From CAVUCH01 sp963763095 (GTDB lineage: Bacteria > Acidobacteriota > Vicinamibacteria > Vicinamibacterales > JAENWD01): 64,000 nt of DNA. The position numbers and the translations under genes are program-made. The notes under the pieces were generated by a model. The model saw only the letters and a program-made list of their open reading frames with translations. It had not been told where the DNA came from and did not search any database. Below, one piece after another: positions 35,462 through 44,732 of this stretch (the first letter of the stretch is position 1; every line of letters begins with the position of its first letter). The stretch lies in the NCBI GenBank assembly GCA_963763095.1, contig CAVXNR010000013.1:62001-126000 (forward strand), read 5' to 3'.

Positions 35462-36523
35462 TCAAACCTGCAGGGCCACCCAATCGGCAACGATCTTGGG
35501 GCTGCCGTTGCGCGGGGGACCGAGCGCGTCTATCGCCTGGTGGACCGCCGTAAACGCGTGGACGAGCCGTGCGTGATCGAACGCGGGCCGCAGCCCCTCG
35601 AGAACGTCTGTCAGATCCGCGTTCGCAAGCGCGCAGCCCTCCGCGCTGGTTGAGAGCACTCCGATATCCCGAAGCATGGTCTGCAGCACGCGGAGGTGTG
35701 TCGCCACCGACTCGCGCTCGCCCGCACCGTACCCCTTCGGTGTCTTGCCCACGATCATCTGCGCCGCGGCAAATCGGCCGCGCACGCCGCCTGCGCGTGC
35801 CACCTGCTCGAGCAGACGCCGCGCGCCCTCGCGAATCGCCGTCACGGCCTCCGTGCCCGACTCGAGCGCGGTCGCGATGCTGCCGTCGGACGCGGCCGCG
35901 GTCGCATGCGCTTCCGGTGCCCGCATGCCGTGCGCCGCTTGCAGGTGCGCGGCGATCTCCGCAGCCGAGAGCGGCGCGAACCGCAGCTGCGGGCAGCGGG
36001 ATCGCACCGTGGCCAGCAGCGCGTCCGGCTGTGCCGTGATCAGGACGAACACCGACGTGGACGGCGGTTCCTCCAGCGTCTTCAGCAGCGCATTCTGCGC
36101 CGAATCGAGGAGCGTGTCGGCTTCATCGACGATGATGACCCGCCACCGTCCTTCGAAGGGACGATAACCGATGCGATCGATCACCTCGCGGACGACGTCG
36201 ACCTTGATGGTGCCCGCGTCGGCATCAGGTGCGAGCGTGATCACGTCGGGATGCATCCCGCGCGCGATCCGGCTGCAGGCCGCGCACGTGCCGCAGGCAT
36301 CCAGCGCGAGTGTCGTCCCCTTCGAGCCCGGTACACCCTCGAGCACCACGTCGGTACGTGGCTCGAGGCAGTTGAGCGCTTGCGCGAGCGCCACGGCGGT
36401 CCGCCGCTTCCCTACCCCGCGGCCGCCGGTGAACAGGAGGCTGGGCGGCAGCGACCGCCTGGCGACGGCGCGCGCGAGGAGACGCAGCGTCACCCGGTGG
36501 CCGACGATGTCTCGGAAGGGCAT
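35462..36523 (-). CDS. holB: DNA polymerase III subunit delta'
   Basis: A 353-residue clamp-loader AAA+ protein. It has FRDIVGH, Walker A-like TGGRGVGKRRTA, the zinc-binding CGTCAAC, Walker B-like IIVDEAD, and QNALLKTLEEPP. It should form the stator of the clamp loader with DnaX and HolA. The start is ATG at 36523 before PFRDIVGH; an in-frame ATG at 36541 adds only six residues. tmk is not adjacent. Confidence 0.9.
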   Translation of the reverse strand: MPFRDIVGHRVTLRLLARAVARRSLPPSLLFTGGRGVGKRRTAVALAQALNCLEPRTDVVLEGVPGSKGTTLALDACGTCAACSRIARGMHPDVITLAPDADAGTIKVDVVREVIDRIGYRPFEGRWRVIIVDEADTLLDSAQNALLKTLEEPPSTSVFVLITAQPDALLATVRSRCPQLRFAPLSAAEIAAHLQAAHGMRAPEAHATAAASDGSIATALESGTEAVTAIREGARRLLEQVARAGGVRGRFAAAQMIVGKTPKGYGAGERESVATHLRVLQTMLRDIGVLSTSAEGCALANADLTDVLEGLRPAFDHARLVHAFTAVHQAIDALGPPRNGSPKIVADWVALQV

Positions 36524-36600
36524 GGGTCCCCTGAAAATCAAGGGAATCGTAGCACAGCAGGGGATCGGCCGGGACTGAAGTCCCGGCTCGCATACGGCGA

Positions 36601-38988
36601 TCAGGGGCGACGTTGGGGTTCCTGCTCTTTGTCCCTCTCCTTATCCTTATCCTTGTCTTTGTCCTTCCCACCGCCAAAGACCCGTGACCAGAACCCGCGC
36701 TTTTTGCGGGGCTCCTCCGGGGTTTCGGTCTTCTGCGCGTCAGGCAGGGTGCCGCCGGTGACGACGCCGGTGGTGGGACGCGCCGCCTCGTCCGTCGGGG
36801 GCAGACCTGCAGCCTCGGCCGGGACTGGTTCCTCGGTGTCCTTGCCGAACATGCCGGCCACCCGGTCGAAGAACCCGTGCCCTTCGTGCAGAGGGCAGAC
36901 GTCGATCGGCTGCTTCCCGCGCAGGAAGTAGTCCGTGTACACCATCGATCGCGTCTGCACCTCGCCCGTGTCCGTGAGGACCTCGACCGCGTCGCAGCCT
37001 TTGTTCGGCAGCTTGCCCGACACGCGGCAGACGTTCACCCCGACGACGTTCTTGGGGGGCGTGAACCACACGGGCTTGTCGCCCTTGGTGGCGTCGCGCA
37101 TGAACCGGGCCCACAGCGGCACGGCGAGGTCGCCGGCGTACCCGTTGGCCAGGATCGTCTGGGGCTGATCGAAGCCGACCCACACGCCGGCGGCGAGGCG
37201 GGGGGTGAAGCCGAGGAACCAGGCGTCCACGTACTCGTTGGTCGTGCCGGTCTTGCCGCCCGCCGGCAGCGTGAACCCCAGCTGCCGTGCTTTGTAGGCG
37301 GTGCCCTGGTTCACCACGTCGGCGAGCATGCTCGTGAGCAGGAAGGCCGTGATCTCGCTGACGACGCGCTTCGGGGCCGCCTCGCCGTCGAAGAGCACGG
37401 CCCCTTCGAGATCCTCGACGCGGCGGATCAGGGTGGGCTGCGGAAGCATGCCCTTGGCCGCAAACGCGGCGTAGGCGGCGGTCATGGACATGAGCGTCAC
37501 CTCGCCCGAGCCCAGGGCGAGCGACGGCACATTGGGCACCGAGCCCACCCCCATCGCCTTGGCGTAGGACACCGTCTTGGCGATCCCGACGTCCTCGAGC
37601 AGGCGCACGGCGGCCCGGTTGCTCGAGGTGCGAAGGGCTGTGCGCAGGGTCATCGATGTGTCCGTGGAGTGTTCGTCCTCCGGCATCCACTCACCCTGCA
37701 GCGTCATGACGGGTTCATCGAGTCGTTCGATCATGGACGCCGGTGTGTAGCCCGCTTCCATGGCCGCCGCAAAGACAAACGGCTTGAAGGCCGAGCCGGG
37801 CTGCCGCTTGGCCTGCATCGCGCGGTTGAAACGGCTCTGCTCGAAGTCACGTCCCCCGACCATCGCGCGGACGTGACCGGTCGCCGGATCCATGGCGACG
37901 AGGGCAGCCTGGAGCGGCGGCTGCGCCGGGGGCTGGGCCGGTCGCCCCTTCACACGCTGCATGCGCTGCGCCTCGTCGCGGGCGCGGCGCTTCTCGATTT
38001 CTTCGAGGCTTTTCGCGACCTGGAGTTCGGCGGCCTTCTGCATGTCAAGGTCGATCGTCGTGTAGACCTTCAGCCCGCCGCGGTACACGCGCTCCCAGCC
38101 GAAGCGCTCGACGAGTGCCTGGCGCACCTGCTCCTTGAAGTAGAGCCCATGCGGTTCGTCCTGCCGCAGCCCGTCGTGCAGCGCCAGCTTCGTGGCGCGG
38201 GCCTTCTCTGCCTGCGCTTTCGTGAGTGCGCCGGTGTCGACCATCGCCTGCAGCACCAGGTTCCGCCGCGCGAGGGCACGTTCCGGGCTGACCGTCGGTG
38301 CATACGTCGACGGCGACTTCACCAGGCCGGCGAGCAGCGCGGCCTGATCGATCGTGAGGTCCGATGCGTGTTTGCCGAAGTAGCCGAGCGACGCCGCCTC
38401 GGCACCGTAGAGTCCATCGCCGAAGTACACCTTGTTGAAATACAGCTCGAGAATCTCATTCTTGGAGTAGGTACGCTCGAGTTGTGCGGCGACGAACACC
38501 TCCTTGATCTTGCGCGTGAACGTCTTGTCGGCCGACAGGAAACTCTGCCTGGCGAGCTGCTGGGTGATCGTGCTTCCGCCCTGCGCCCGGCGCCCCTGCC
38601 GGAGGTTGGCGAGAACCGCGCCGAGCACGCGCACCGTATCCACCCCCCGGTGGTCGTAGAACCGCTGGTCCTCCATGGACACCAGCGCGCGCACGAGGTG
38701 CGGAGAAATCTTCTGCAGCGGAACCTCGACCCGCTGCTCCTTGTAGACAGTGAACGCCGGCCGATCCGCGGCATCGAACAGCGTCGTGGACTGCGCCATG
38801 TCGCCGATCCCGCGCAGGCTGTCGCGGTCGGGAAGGTCGCGCGAGAGGCTCCAGGCGAACCAGCTCACCGACGCGGCGGCCACCCATATGGCGAAGGCGA
38901 CCACCGCGACGGCGGCGATGAGCGCGCGCGGGCGCTCTTTCACGGGCCGGGCGGGCGCTGCGGGAGAGGGACCTGAGGATTTCAGCAT
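36601..38988 (-). CDS. penicillin-binding protein 1A (class A, transglycosylase/transpeptidase)
   Basis: A 795-residue bifunctional PBP. A cytoplasmic tail and one membrane helix (about residues 23-45) precede the glycosyltransferase domain with SMEDQRFYDHRG (catalytic Glu), GGSTITQQLAR and ELYFNKVYFG. The transpeptidase domain has GSAFKPF (SxxK), TSSNRAA and GGKTGTTNEY (KTG). It polymerises and cross-links peptidoglycan outside the membrane. The extreme C-terminus is a KDKDKDKDKERDKE tail encoded by hexanucleotide repeats. ATG at 38988 is preferred over upstream in-frame starts that give an unlikely leader. Confidence 0.9.
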   Translation of the reverse strand: MLKSSGPSPAAPARPVKERPRALIAAVAVVAFAIWVAAASVSWFAWSLSRDLPDRDSLRGIGDMAQSTTLFDAADRPAFTVYKEQRVEVPLQKISPHLVRALVSMEDQRFYDHRGVDTVRVLGAVLANLRQGRRAQGGSTITQQLARQSFLSADKTFTRKIKEVFVAAQLERTYSKNEILELYFNKVYFGDGLYGAEAASLGYFGKHASDLTIDQAALLAGLVKSPSTYAPTVSPERALARRNLVLQAMVDTGALTKAQAEKARATKLALHDGLRQDEPHGLYFKEQVRQALVERFGWERVYRGGLKVYTTIDLDMQKAAELQVAKSLEEIEKRRARDEAQRMQRVKGRPAQPPAQPPLQAALVAMDPATGHVRAMVGGRDFEQSRFNRAMQAKRQPGSAFKPFVFAAAMEAGYTPASMIERLDEPVMTLQGEWMPEDEHSTDTSMTLRTALRTSSNRAAVRLLEDVGIAKTVSYAKAMGVGSVPNVPSLALGSGEVTLMSMTAAYAAFAAKGMLPQPTLIRRVEDLEGAVLFDGEAAPKRVVSEITAFLLTSMLADVVNQGTAYKARQLGFTLPAGGKTGTTNEYVDAWFLGFTPRLAAGVWVGFDQPQTILANGYAGDLAVPLWARFMRDATKGDKPVWFTPPKNVVGVNVCRVSGKLPNKGCDAVEVLTDTGEVQTRSMVYTDYFLRGKQPIDVCPLHEGHGFFDRVAGMFGKDTEEPVPAEAAGLPPTDEAARPTTGVVTGGTLPDAQKTETPEEPRKKRGFWSRVFGGGKDKDKDKDKERDKEQEPQRRP

Positions 38989-39112
38989 CGGAGTGACCAC
39001 AGCTGGAGCTGCAACGGCCGCGCCAAGCCAGCGCATCAACAATCGGGCCGCACCGCACCAAAAACAGCGTGGTACCTGCCTTGCAGCCCGCGACATCGGG
39101 CGGGTACATACG

Positions 39113-39457
39113 ATGACACGATCCCGGTCGATGCTCTGGCTGTCCCTGGCGCTGCTGTTCTTCGGAAGCAGCCTGCTCGTGCCCGACCTGCTCTTCGACC
39201 GGGTCAGCCTCGCTCACCCGTACGAGACTGGGACGGCCGCACCGGTTGCGAGCTCGTCGGCATCTTTGATCGAACCAGGAGCCATCGCCGGCGGTGACAC
39301 GAGCGCCGTGGACAACGATGCGCCCCAGCGGCTCGATGTGCGCGGCAACGAAATCGCCCGGCCGGTGGCCCGCTACCGCGTGGACGAGCGCGGCAGCCTG
39401 TATGAGGTGCACTCCCCGGAGACCGAAGTGCCGCGTCTGAAGGCCCCGGTCATGTGA
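39113..39457 (+). CDS. small exported protein of unknown function
   Basis: A 114-residue protein with a signal-like N-terminus (residues 7-25, MLWLSLALLFFGSSLLVP). A Ser/Ala-rich linker follows, and the C-terminal region has RVDERGSLYEVHSPETEVPRL. It is divergent from the PBP1A gene with about 120 bp between. No family is recognised, but the signal and codon structure support a real gene. Confidence 0.55.
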   Translation: MTRSRSMLWLSLALLFFGSSLLVPDLLFDRVSLAHPYETGTAAPVASSSASLIEPGAIAGGDTSAVDNDAPQRLDVRGNEIARPVARYRVDERGSLYEVHSPETEVPRLKAPVM

Positions 39458-39477
39458 GCGTGGCCCCGGGGTTCAGC

Positions 39478-39655
39478 GCGTGCCGCCACCGTCCCGCGAC
39501 ACGCTCACGGGGCGGGGCTGACGGACGAGACTGACCAACAGCGTCTGGCGCTCTCAGGCGATCCACGCGTGCCACCACGGTCCCGCGACGCTCGCCGGGC
39601 GACGCTGACGGACGAAACCTGAGCAACGGCATCTGGGCGCTGTCATGGCGATCCC
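39478..39655. repeat. 89-bp imperfect tandem duplication
   Basis: Two copies (39478-39566 and 39567-39655) share segments such as GTCCCGCGAC, GCTGACGGACGA and GGCGATCC in the same order. The 390-base gap 39458-39847 otherwise shows no gene. Confidence 0.65.
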
Positions 39656-39847
39656 GTGCTCGCGGCGACGCGAGGTCTGCGGCAAACCGTCCCAACCGAA
39701 CTCCTGCCGCGTCCGGTTGGCGCGAGCGAAGCGACTCGCCGGTCTGCGAAGGGAAGCGTCGCGGCGAAGCGGGAGGCCGCTCAAAGGTTAGAATTGCGCT
39801 CCCGCCGGACCGCCCTGCCATGTCCGCTCGCGGGTTGAGGAGCAGTC

Positions 39848-41350
39848 ATGTCGTCCGTTCCGCGGTGGTTCGCATTGTTGACTTGGACGACGCTGTCCAT
39901 CCTCGCGCTGATCCCCATATTCACCGCAACCGCCGGCCTCACTCGGTCGCTGATTGCGGCCACGCTACTCGCCGCTGTCATCGGAGTCATGTGCGGCCGG
40001 CGACTTTGGAGCATGGCGGGCCGTGCCACGCTCGCCAGCCTGCCGCCCGGTATCCGGCGTCTCTTCGCGATCGGCGCACCGCTGTTGATCGGTCAGCTCC
40101 TGCTCGCATCGGCGTTCATCGTCAATCCGAATCTGGCGCGGTGGGATGGCCGGCCGTGGACGCCGCAGCGATCGAACCACTCATGCGTTTCGTCGTACTG
40201 GATCGCCTGCGAGCACATACGGAGTGCTCCCGACGTCTACGCCGAGGAGATTTACTCGATCCCCCAGGTGAATCCGGCGGCCCTCCGTGTGGCGCGGCCA
40301 ATTGGCCCGCTGCTCATCGACCAGTACGAATATCCGCCTGCCTTCCTCGTGCTGCCGCGGCTCATCGGGGCCGTCACCGGCGACTTCTGGGGCTTTCGCC
40401 GGGTCTGGTTTGCGCTCAACCTCGCCGCGGTGGTCGCCGGCGTGATCCTGATTGCGGCTCGATTCGACGGCGCGCTCGGGACCCACGCGCTTTGGCTGAC
40501 GCCGTTTGTGGCCCTCGCGCCGGCGATCGTGATCACGTTCGTCATGGGCAACGTGCAGCTCGCGATCATCGCCGTTTCGATGATCGCGATGGTCTTGTTC
40601 GAGCGGAAGCATCACGTGGCCGGCGGCGTCCTGCTGGCGTATGCGGTTGTGAGCAAGCTGTATCCCGGCCTTCTGGTGCTCTATCTGCTCCTTCGCCGCG
40701 ACTGGCGCGCCGTGGCATGGATCGCGCTCTTCTCAATCGCATTCGTCGTCATCTCGCTCGCGGACTTCGGCATCGGTCCGTATTTCTCGTTCGCCACGCA
40801 CATGCCGAAGCTCCTGAGCGGCGAGGCGTTCCCGGCGCTCCGCAATCCAGTCGCGATTGCCGTCAACGAATCGATCCCTGGTCTTGTCTTCAAGCTCCAT
40901 CTGTTTGGCGTCCCGCAGATGGGTTTTGCCGCGTCGAGAGTGGTCGGCTGGGTCTACACGGTCATCGCGGTCGTGCTCACCGCGCGCCTGGCGCTTCAAC
41001 CCGTAGCTACCGGCCGCGAGCCGCTCGCCTGGATCGCTATCCTGATCCTGGCCACCATGCGGAGCCCATTTCTGCCGACCTATGCGCCGTTTCCGTCGAT
41101 GTGGGTGGCGACGCTGCTGATCGCGCTCACGTGGGGCCGGTCAGGCATCTGCATCACGGCGGCCGCAGCCTGGGTCGTACTGGCCTTCACGTTCGGCACG
41201 GGCGGTGCGCCGCCGGCCGTGAATGCAATCTGGACGTTCACGCACACGGTCGCCGCGTTCGTGCTCGTCGCACTCGTCTTTCGAGTCACGCCGGCGTCGC
41301 GCGAACATGACGCGGTTGCGTCACCGCTCGCGCTGCGAGCGCACGTCTGA
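39848..41350 (+). CDS. GT87/DUF2029-type polytopic membrane glycosyltransferase
   Basis: A 500-residue protein with about ten to eleven transmembrane helices. Segments DQYEYPPAFLVLPRL, FVMGNVQLAIIAV and VVSKLYPGLLVLYLLLRRDWRA are typical of DUF2029/GT87 mannosyltransferase-like proteins that use polyprenyl-phosphate sugars. An early acidic loop around residues 90-150 would face the periplasm. Donor and acceptor are unknown. The start is the ATG at 39848, eight bases after a GAGGAG ribosome site. Confidence 0.8.
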   Translation: MSSVPRWFALLTWTTLSILALIPIFTATAGLTRSLIAATLLAAVIGVMCGRRLWSMAGRATLASLPPGIRRLFAIGAPLLIGQLLLASAFIVNPNLARWDGRPWTPQRSNHSCVSSYWIACEHIRSAPDVYAEEIYSIPQVNPAALRVARPIGPLLIDQYEYPPAFLVLPRLIGAVTGDFWGFRRVWFALNLAAVVAGVILIAARFDGALGTHALWLTPFVALAPAIVITFVMGNVQLAIIAVSMIAMVLFERKHHVAGGVLLAYAVVSKLYPGLLVLYLLLRRDWRAVAWIALFSIAFVVISLADFGIGPYFSFATHMPKLLSGEAFPALRNPVAIAVNESIPGLVFKLHLFGVPQMGFAASRVVGWVYTVIAVVLTARLALQPVATGREPLAWIAILILATMRSPFLPTYAPFPSMWVATLLIALTWGRSGICITAAAAWVVLAFTFGTGGAPPAVNAIWTFTHTVAAFVLVALVFRVTPASREHDAVASPLALRAHV

Positions 41351-41393
41351 CTGACTCAGGCCCAGTGCTCGCTTGTGTTGTCACTGAACCACT

Positions 41394-41461
41394 CATGTGG
41401 GGCAGGGCTTCAGCCCTGCAAATCGCTACGCGTGAGCAGGCCTGAAGGCCTGCCCCACGTG
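41394..41461. repeat. GTGGGGCAGG palindromic intergenic repeat, copy 1
   Basis: Arms CATGTGGGGCAGG and CCTGCCCCACGTG enclose two small palindromes, GCAGGGCTTCAGCCCTGC and GCAGGCCTGAAGGCCTGC, and an 11-base spacer. It lies after the GT87 gene and could act as a terminator or REP-like element. Confidence 0.75.
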
Positions 41462-41619
41462 CACGCGAGCGGCGCGGTGGCAAGAGAACGAAATCGCGGG
41501 GTGAAGGTACTTGTCCGTCCAGTCCAGCCCTCGCGCATCAGGGTCATGAATCTCGAGTGGGTAGATCGAATCTTGCACGCCCCCGGTCACCGCACTGCCG
41601 GCGCGCTCTCACGGTGCGA

Positions 41620-42480
41620 TCAGACTTCCTCGCACCAGCGCCGGTGCTCTGGAGCCAGGGGGCGCGCAGGCGTGGCGGCTTCAGCTGCCGAGCGCGGCGA
41701 GGCGCTGCGCCACAAGGCGAGCAGCGCCTCATTCAGCGGCCGTCCCGCGAACTGGATCTCATGGCCCGCCCCCTCGACAACCATCCGGGACGCGCCGATC
41801 CGTTCAGCGAGGTCGTCGCAAATCGCGTCGAACCCGGCGCTGTGCCCGCCGGAGACCACAAGCTTCGGGAACGCGGCCGACGCCAGCGCGGCGAGCGGCA
41901 GTCCGGGCGCCCAGATAGGCCGGCCGCGGCGGAGGACGGGCACGAGCGGCACGGCAGCGGCGATCAGCTCGGGGGGGAGCGCATCCGGATCGCTCCCCAC
42001 GGCCGTCAGGAAGCGCACGACCCAGTCCTCGTCCGGGAGATCCTGATCCCAGAGGCGGCGGACGTCGGCCACGAGGGTCCGCCCAGCCGGATGGTGCTGG
42101 CCCAGCGAGAACGCGCCTGGCTCCAGCAGCGTCAGCGACAGCGTGGCATCGAGACGGCGGGCAGCGGCGAACAGGATCCCCAAGCCGCCGTAGGAATGGC
42201 CCACGAGGTGGGCACCATCACCCATCAGATCGGCGATGTCGTCGCCGTCGCGTATGAAGTCTTCGCCGTCAGCCGCCGGGCTTCGACCATAGCCCCGCCG
42301 GTCAGGCACGATGAGGCGAAAGCCCTCATCAGCGAGCGGTCGCTGCGCCTGCCACTCATCGGCTCCCGTCGCCAGCGAGCCGTGGACCAGCACGACGGGC
42401 GTGCCTGTCCCCCACGTGTCTACGAAGAGATCGCTCACAGGGTGGTCATCCTCATCGCTGCACATGGCGACCGTGGACAC
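41620..42480 (-). CDS. alpha/beta hydrolase
   Basis: A 286-residue alpha/beta-hydrolase. The oxyanion region is VVLVHGSLATG, the nucleophile Ser96 is in GHSYGG, and the catalytic His lies in EGAGHEIQFAG near the C-terminus. An Asp is expected in the strand before it. It is probably a cytoplasmic esterase or C-C hydrolase; no substrate can be assigned. ATG at 42480 may be early, since homologous folding starts near VSDLFVDTWG (residue 15). The gene is bracketed by two inverted copies of the GTGGGGCAGG palindrome. Confidence 0.8.
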   Translation of the reverse strand: MSTVAMCSDEDDHPVSDLFVDTWGTGTPVVLVHGSLATGADEWQAQRPLADEGFRLIVPDRRGYGRSPAADGEDFIRDGDDIADLMGDGAHLVGHSYGGLGILFAAARRLDATLSLTLLEPGAFSLGQHHPAGRTLVADVRRLWDQDLPDEDWVVRFLTAVGSDPDALPPELIAAAVPLVPVLRRGRPIWAPGLPLAALASAAFPKLVVSGGHSAGFDAICDDLAERIGASRMVVEGAGHEIQFAGRPLNEALLALWRSASPRSAAEAATPARPLAPEHRRWCEEV

Positions 42481-42571
42481 ACCGGCGTCGGACCTGATGC
42501 AGCCATTCGAACCAACGAATGCCGAACCGAGTACCGCTCGAGTCTACGCACCCGGTGCGGACGCAGAGAGT

Positions 42572-42641
42572 CATGTGGGGCAGGCCTTCAGGCCTGCTAG
42601 AGCACATTCCTATTTGCAGGGCTGAAGCCCTGCCCCACATG
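42572..42641. repeat. GTGGGGCAGG palindromic intergenic repeat, copy 2 (inverted)
   Basis: The reverse complement of this element matches copy 1 (41394-41461) over both arms, with a different 14-base spacer. It sits upstream of the alpha/beta hydrolase gene, so the two copies flank that gene in opposite orientation. Confidence 0.75.
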
Positions 42642-42748
42642 AGCGGGCGGTGACATGAGCGTGCGCTGACGTGAGCGGTGCGGTGACACCACAAGCGAAC
42701 CCTGCACGTCCTATTCGAACCAATGGTTCGCGAGGCTGGGTCGGGCGC

Positions 42749-43243
42749 TTACGATTTCGGCTTGCCCGCCGGCTGCGAGCCGGGGCCAGTCCACGTCCAC
42801 GACTGGATCAGCCAGCCGTTGGGGCTCTTGGTGAGCGTGAAGGTCATCTGCGCGGACTGGCTCATCGCGGCGCCGCCCTGCTTGAAGCTGTAGACCGCCG
42901 GGACGATGACGTACGCGAGGTCGCCGATCGTCTCCTTGCGCGTCGGCGCGCTGATCGTCACCATCTGATCGGTGATCCCTTGTTTCTTGGCGTAGGCGTC
43001 GAGATCGGTACTCCAGGCGGTGACCGCGTCGGGACCGTGCCAGAGATACGGCGGCACCTCGTCGACGATCGTGAGGGCCGCCGTCTTCACGTGGGTTGCC
43101 GCGGCACCGGCAACGTCCCCCTTGTTGAAGGTCTCCATGAACGTCTTGATCGGCGCCATCAGGGGATCGTTCGCCGTCTGGGCACCGGCGATGCCGCCGG
43201 CGATCAACGACACGACCAGGGTTCCAAGGCCCAACGCTCGCAT
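42749..43243 (-). CDS. exported NTF2/SnoaL-like protein
   Basis: A 164-residue protein with a signal peptide (residues 1-21, ending GAQ). It has a single cone-shaped alpha+beta (NTF2-like) domain: PIKTFMETFNKGDVAGA, HGPDAVTAW, DLAYVIVPAVYSFKQ and GWLIQSWTWTG. No catalytic residues can be assigned. It is a stand-alone gene. Confidence 0.72.
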   Translation of the reverse strand: MRALGLGTLVVSLIAGGIAGAQTANDPLMAPIKTFMETFNKGDVAGAAATHVKTAALTIVDEVPPYLWHGPDAVTAWSTDLDAYAKKQGITDQMVTISAPTRKETIGDLAYVIVPAVYSFKQGGAAMSQSAQMTFTLTKSPNGWLIQSWTWTGPGSQPAGKPKS

Positions 43244-43373
43244 GCGTGTCTCCTTCCGTGCGTCACCCGTCCCATCGAGACGCGTGACTATGTTGTGGAC
43301 ACGCGCATTCTACGCGATGAGGTCTTCCGCAAGCCAAACCCGATGATGACGGCGGGACACGCCGCCTGCGGCC

Positions 43374-44708
43374 TCACGACAATGGCAGACGATCCATGCG
43401 CAGCACGGTCTCGAGCAGGACGTTCGCGCCGTTTGCGCAGTCGGCCCACCGGGTCAGCTCTTTCGGCGAATGGCTGATGCCGTCCACGCTGGGAACGAAG
43501 ATCATCCCCATCGGCCCGAGCTTTGCCATCACCTGCGCGTCGTGCCCTGCGCCGCTCGGCAGGCGCATCGTCTTCAGGCCCAGGCTGGCGGCGGCGGCTT
43601 CGATCTGCGACTGGATTTGCGGCGTCGCAATCGCAGCCTCGTCGTGTTCGAACAGCTTCATCGAGATCTCGGTCTGTGTCTCCCTCGCGATGGCTTGGGC
43701 GCGTTCCTGGATCTGCTTGCCGAGTCGCGCAATCTTCTCGGCCGACAGGTCGCGCAACTCGATCGAGTGCCTGACCAGGCCGGGCACCACATTGCGCGCG
43801 TTCGGGGACACTTCGAGCCGCCCGACGGTCCCGACCTGCCGCCCGGGCTCGCGCGTGACGAACTCCTGCACGGCCTCGATCAACCTGGCTGCCGCGAGGA
43901 GCGCATTGCGGCGCTCGGGCATGGGCGTCGTCCCGGCATGATTCGCAAAGCCGCGGATCTCGACCTCGTACTCGTCGATGCTGACGATGCCCTCCACCAC
44001 GCCGACAGGGACGGCGGCTTTCTCCAGCGTTCCGCTCTGCTCGATGTGCAGCTCCAGGTAGCAGTGGAACCATCCGGGCGCGATCCGGCTGTCTGCCAAT
44101 CGCGTCGGGTCGCCTCCAAGCTTGCGAAGGCCATCGGCCATGCGAACGCCGTTATACGTACGCTCGAGATCCTCCGGCTTGATGTCGCCGATCGTCGCAC
44201 GGCTGCCGACCGTGCCGCCTTCCTCGTTCGCCCAGATGACGACCTCGAGCGGATGCCGCGTCGTGACCCCGCGATCCTTGAACGATCGCACGACTTCGAT
44301 GGCGGAGAGGGAGCCGAGGTCGCCGTCGAAGTTCCCGCCGCCGGGCACCGAGTCGATATGCGAGCCGAACAGGATCGGCTTCAGCGAGCCGTCGCTTCCG
44401 TCGCGGCGCCCGAAGATGTTTCCAGCCGCGTCGATGCGCGGCTCGAGTCCTGCGGAGCGCATCAGTTCCATGGCATATCGGCGGCCGGCGACATCGGCAT
44501 CCGAGTACGCGACGCGGCTGACGCCGTCGGCGAACGTGCCTCCCGAGGGCCGGCCATGGACGCTCAGCTCTTCGAGGCTCTGCTGAAGGCGCGCGGCATC
44601 GATGCGCACGGCGGCGCCGGCACTTGCTTCGGACGACGCGCGTGAGACGGCGGAGGTACCGAGCGCGGCAGCCGCCGCGGCAAGGAGTTCGCGACGGGTG
44701 ATGGTCAC
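43374..44708 (-). CDS. Tat-exported M20 Zn-dependent amidohydrolase (hydantoinase/carbamoylase family)
   Basis: A 444-residue protein. The N-terminus TRRELLAAAAAALG is a twin-arginine-like export signal. The metal-dependent domain has LFGSHIDSVPGGGNFDGDLG, WANEEGGTVGS, LELHIEQSG and FANHAGTTPMPERRNAL, typical of N-carbamoyl-L-amino acid hydrolases and allantoate amidohydrolases, with SGAGHDAQVMA near the C-terminus. Export is unusual for this mainly cytoplasmic family and suggests scavenging of ureido or amide compounds in the periplasm. Confidence 0.85.
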   Translation of the reverse strand: MTITRRELLAAAAAALGTSAVSRASSEASAGAAVRIDAARLQQSLEELSVHGRPSGGTFADGVSRVAYSDADVAGRRYAMELMRSAGLEPRIDAAGNIFGRRDGSDGSLKPILFGSHIDSVPGGGNFDGDLGSLSAIEVVRSFKDRGVTTRHPLEVVIWANEEGGTVGSRATIGDIKPEDLERTYNGVRMADGLRKLGGDPTRLADSRIAPGWFHCYLELHIEQSGTLEKAAVPVGVVEGIVSIDEYEVEIRGFANHAGTTPMPERRNALLAAARLIEAVQEFVTREPGRQVGTVGRLEVSPNARNVVPGLVRHSIELRDLSAEKIARLGKQIQERAQAIARETQTEISMKLFEHDEAAIATPQIQSQIEAAAASLGLKTMRLPSGAGHDAQVMAKLGPMGMIFVPSVDGISHSPKELTRWADCANGANVLLETVLRMDRLPLS

Positions 44709-44732
44709 GCGCGGATTATATGCGCGGTGACG

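Noticed and set aside
36601..36680. Lys/Asp tail of PBP1A as a frameshift artefact
   Set aside because: The tail is in frame, encoded by simple hexamer repeats, and ends in a normal stop; charged tails are common on class A PBPs.
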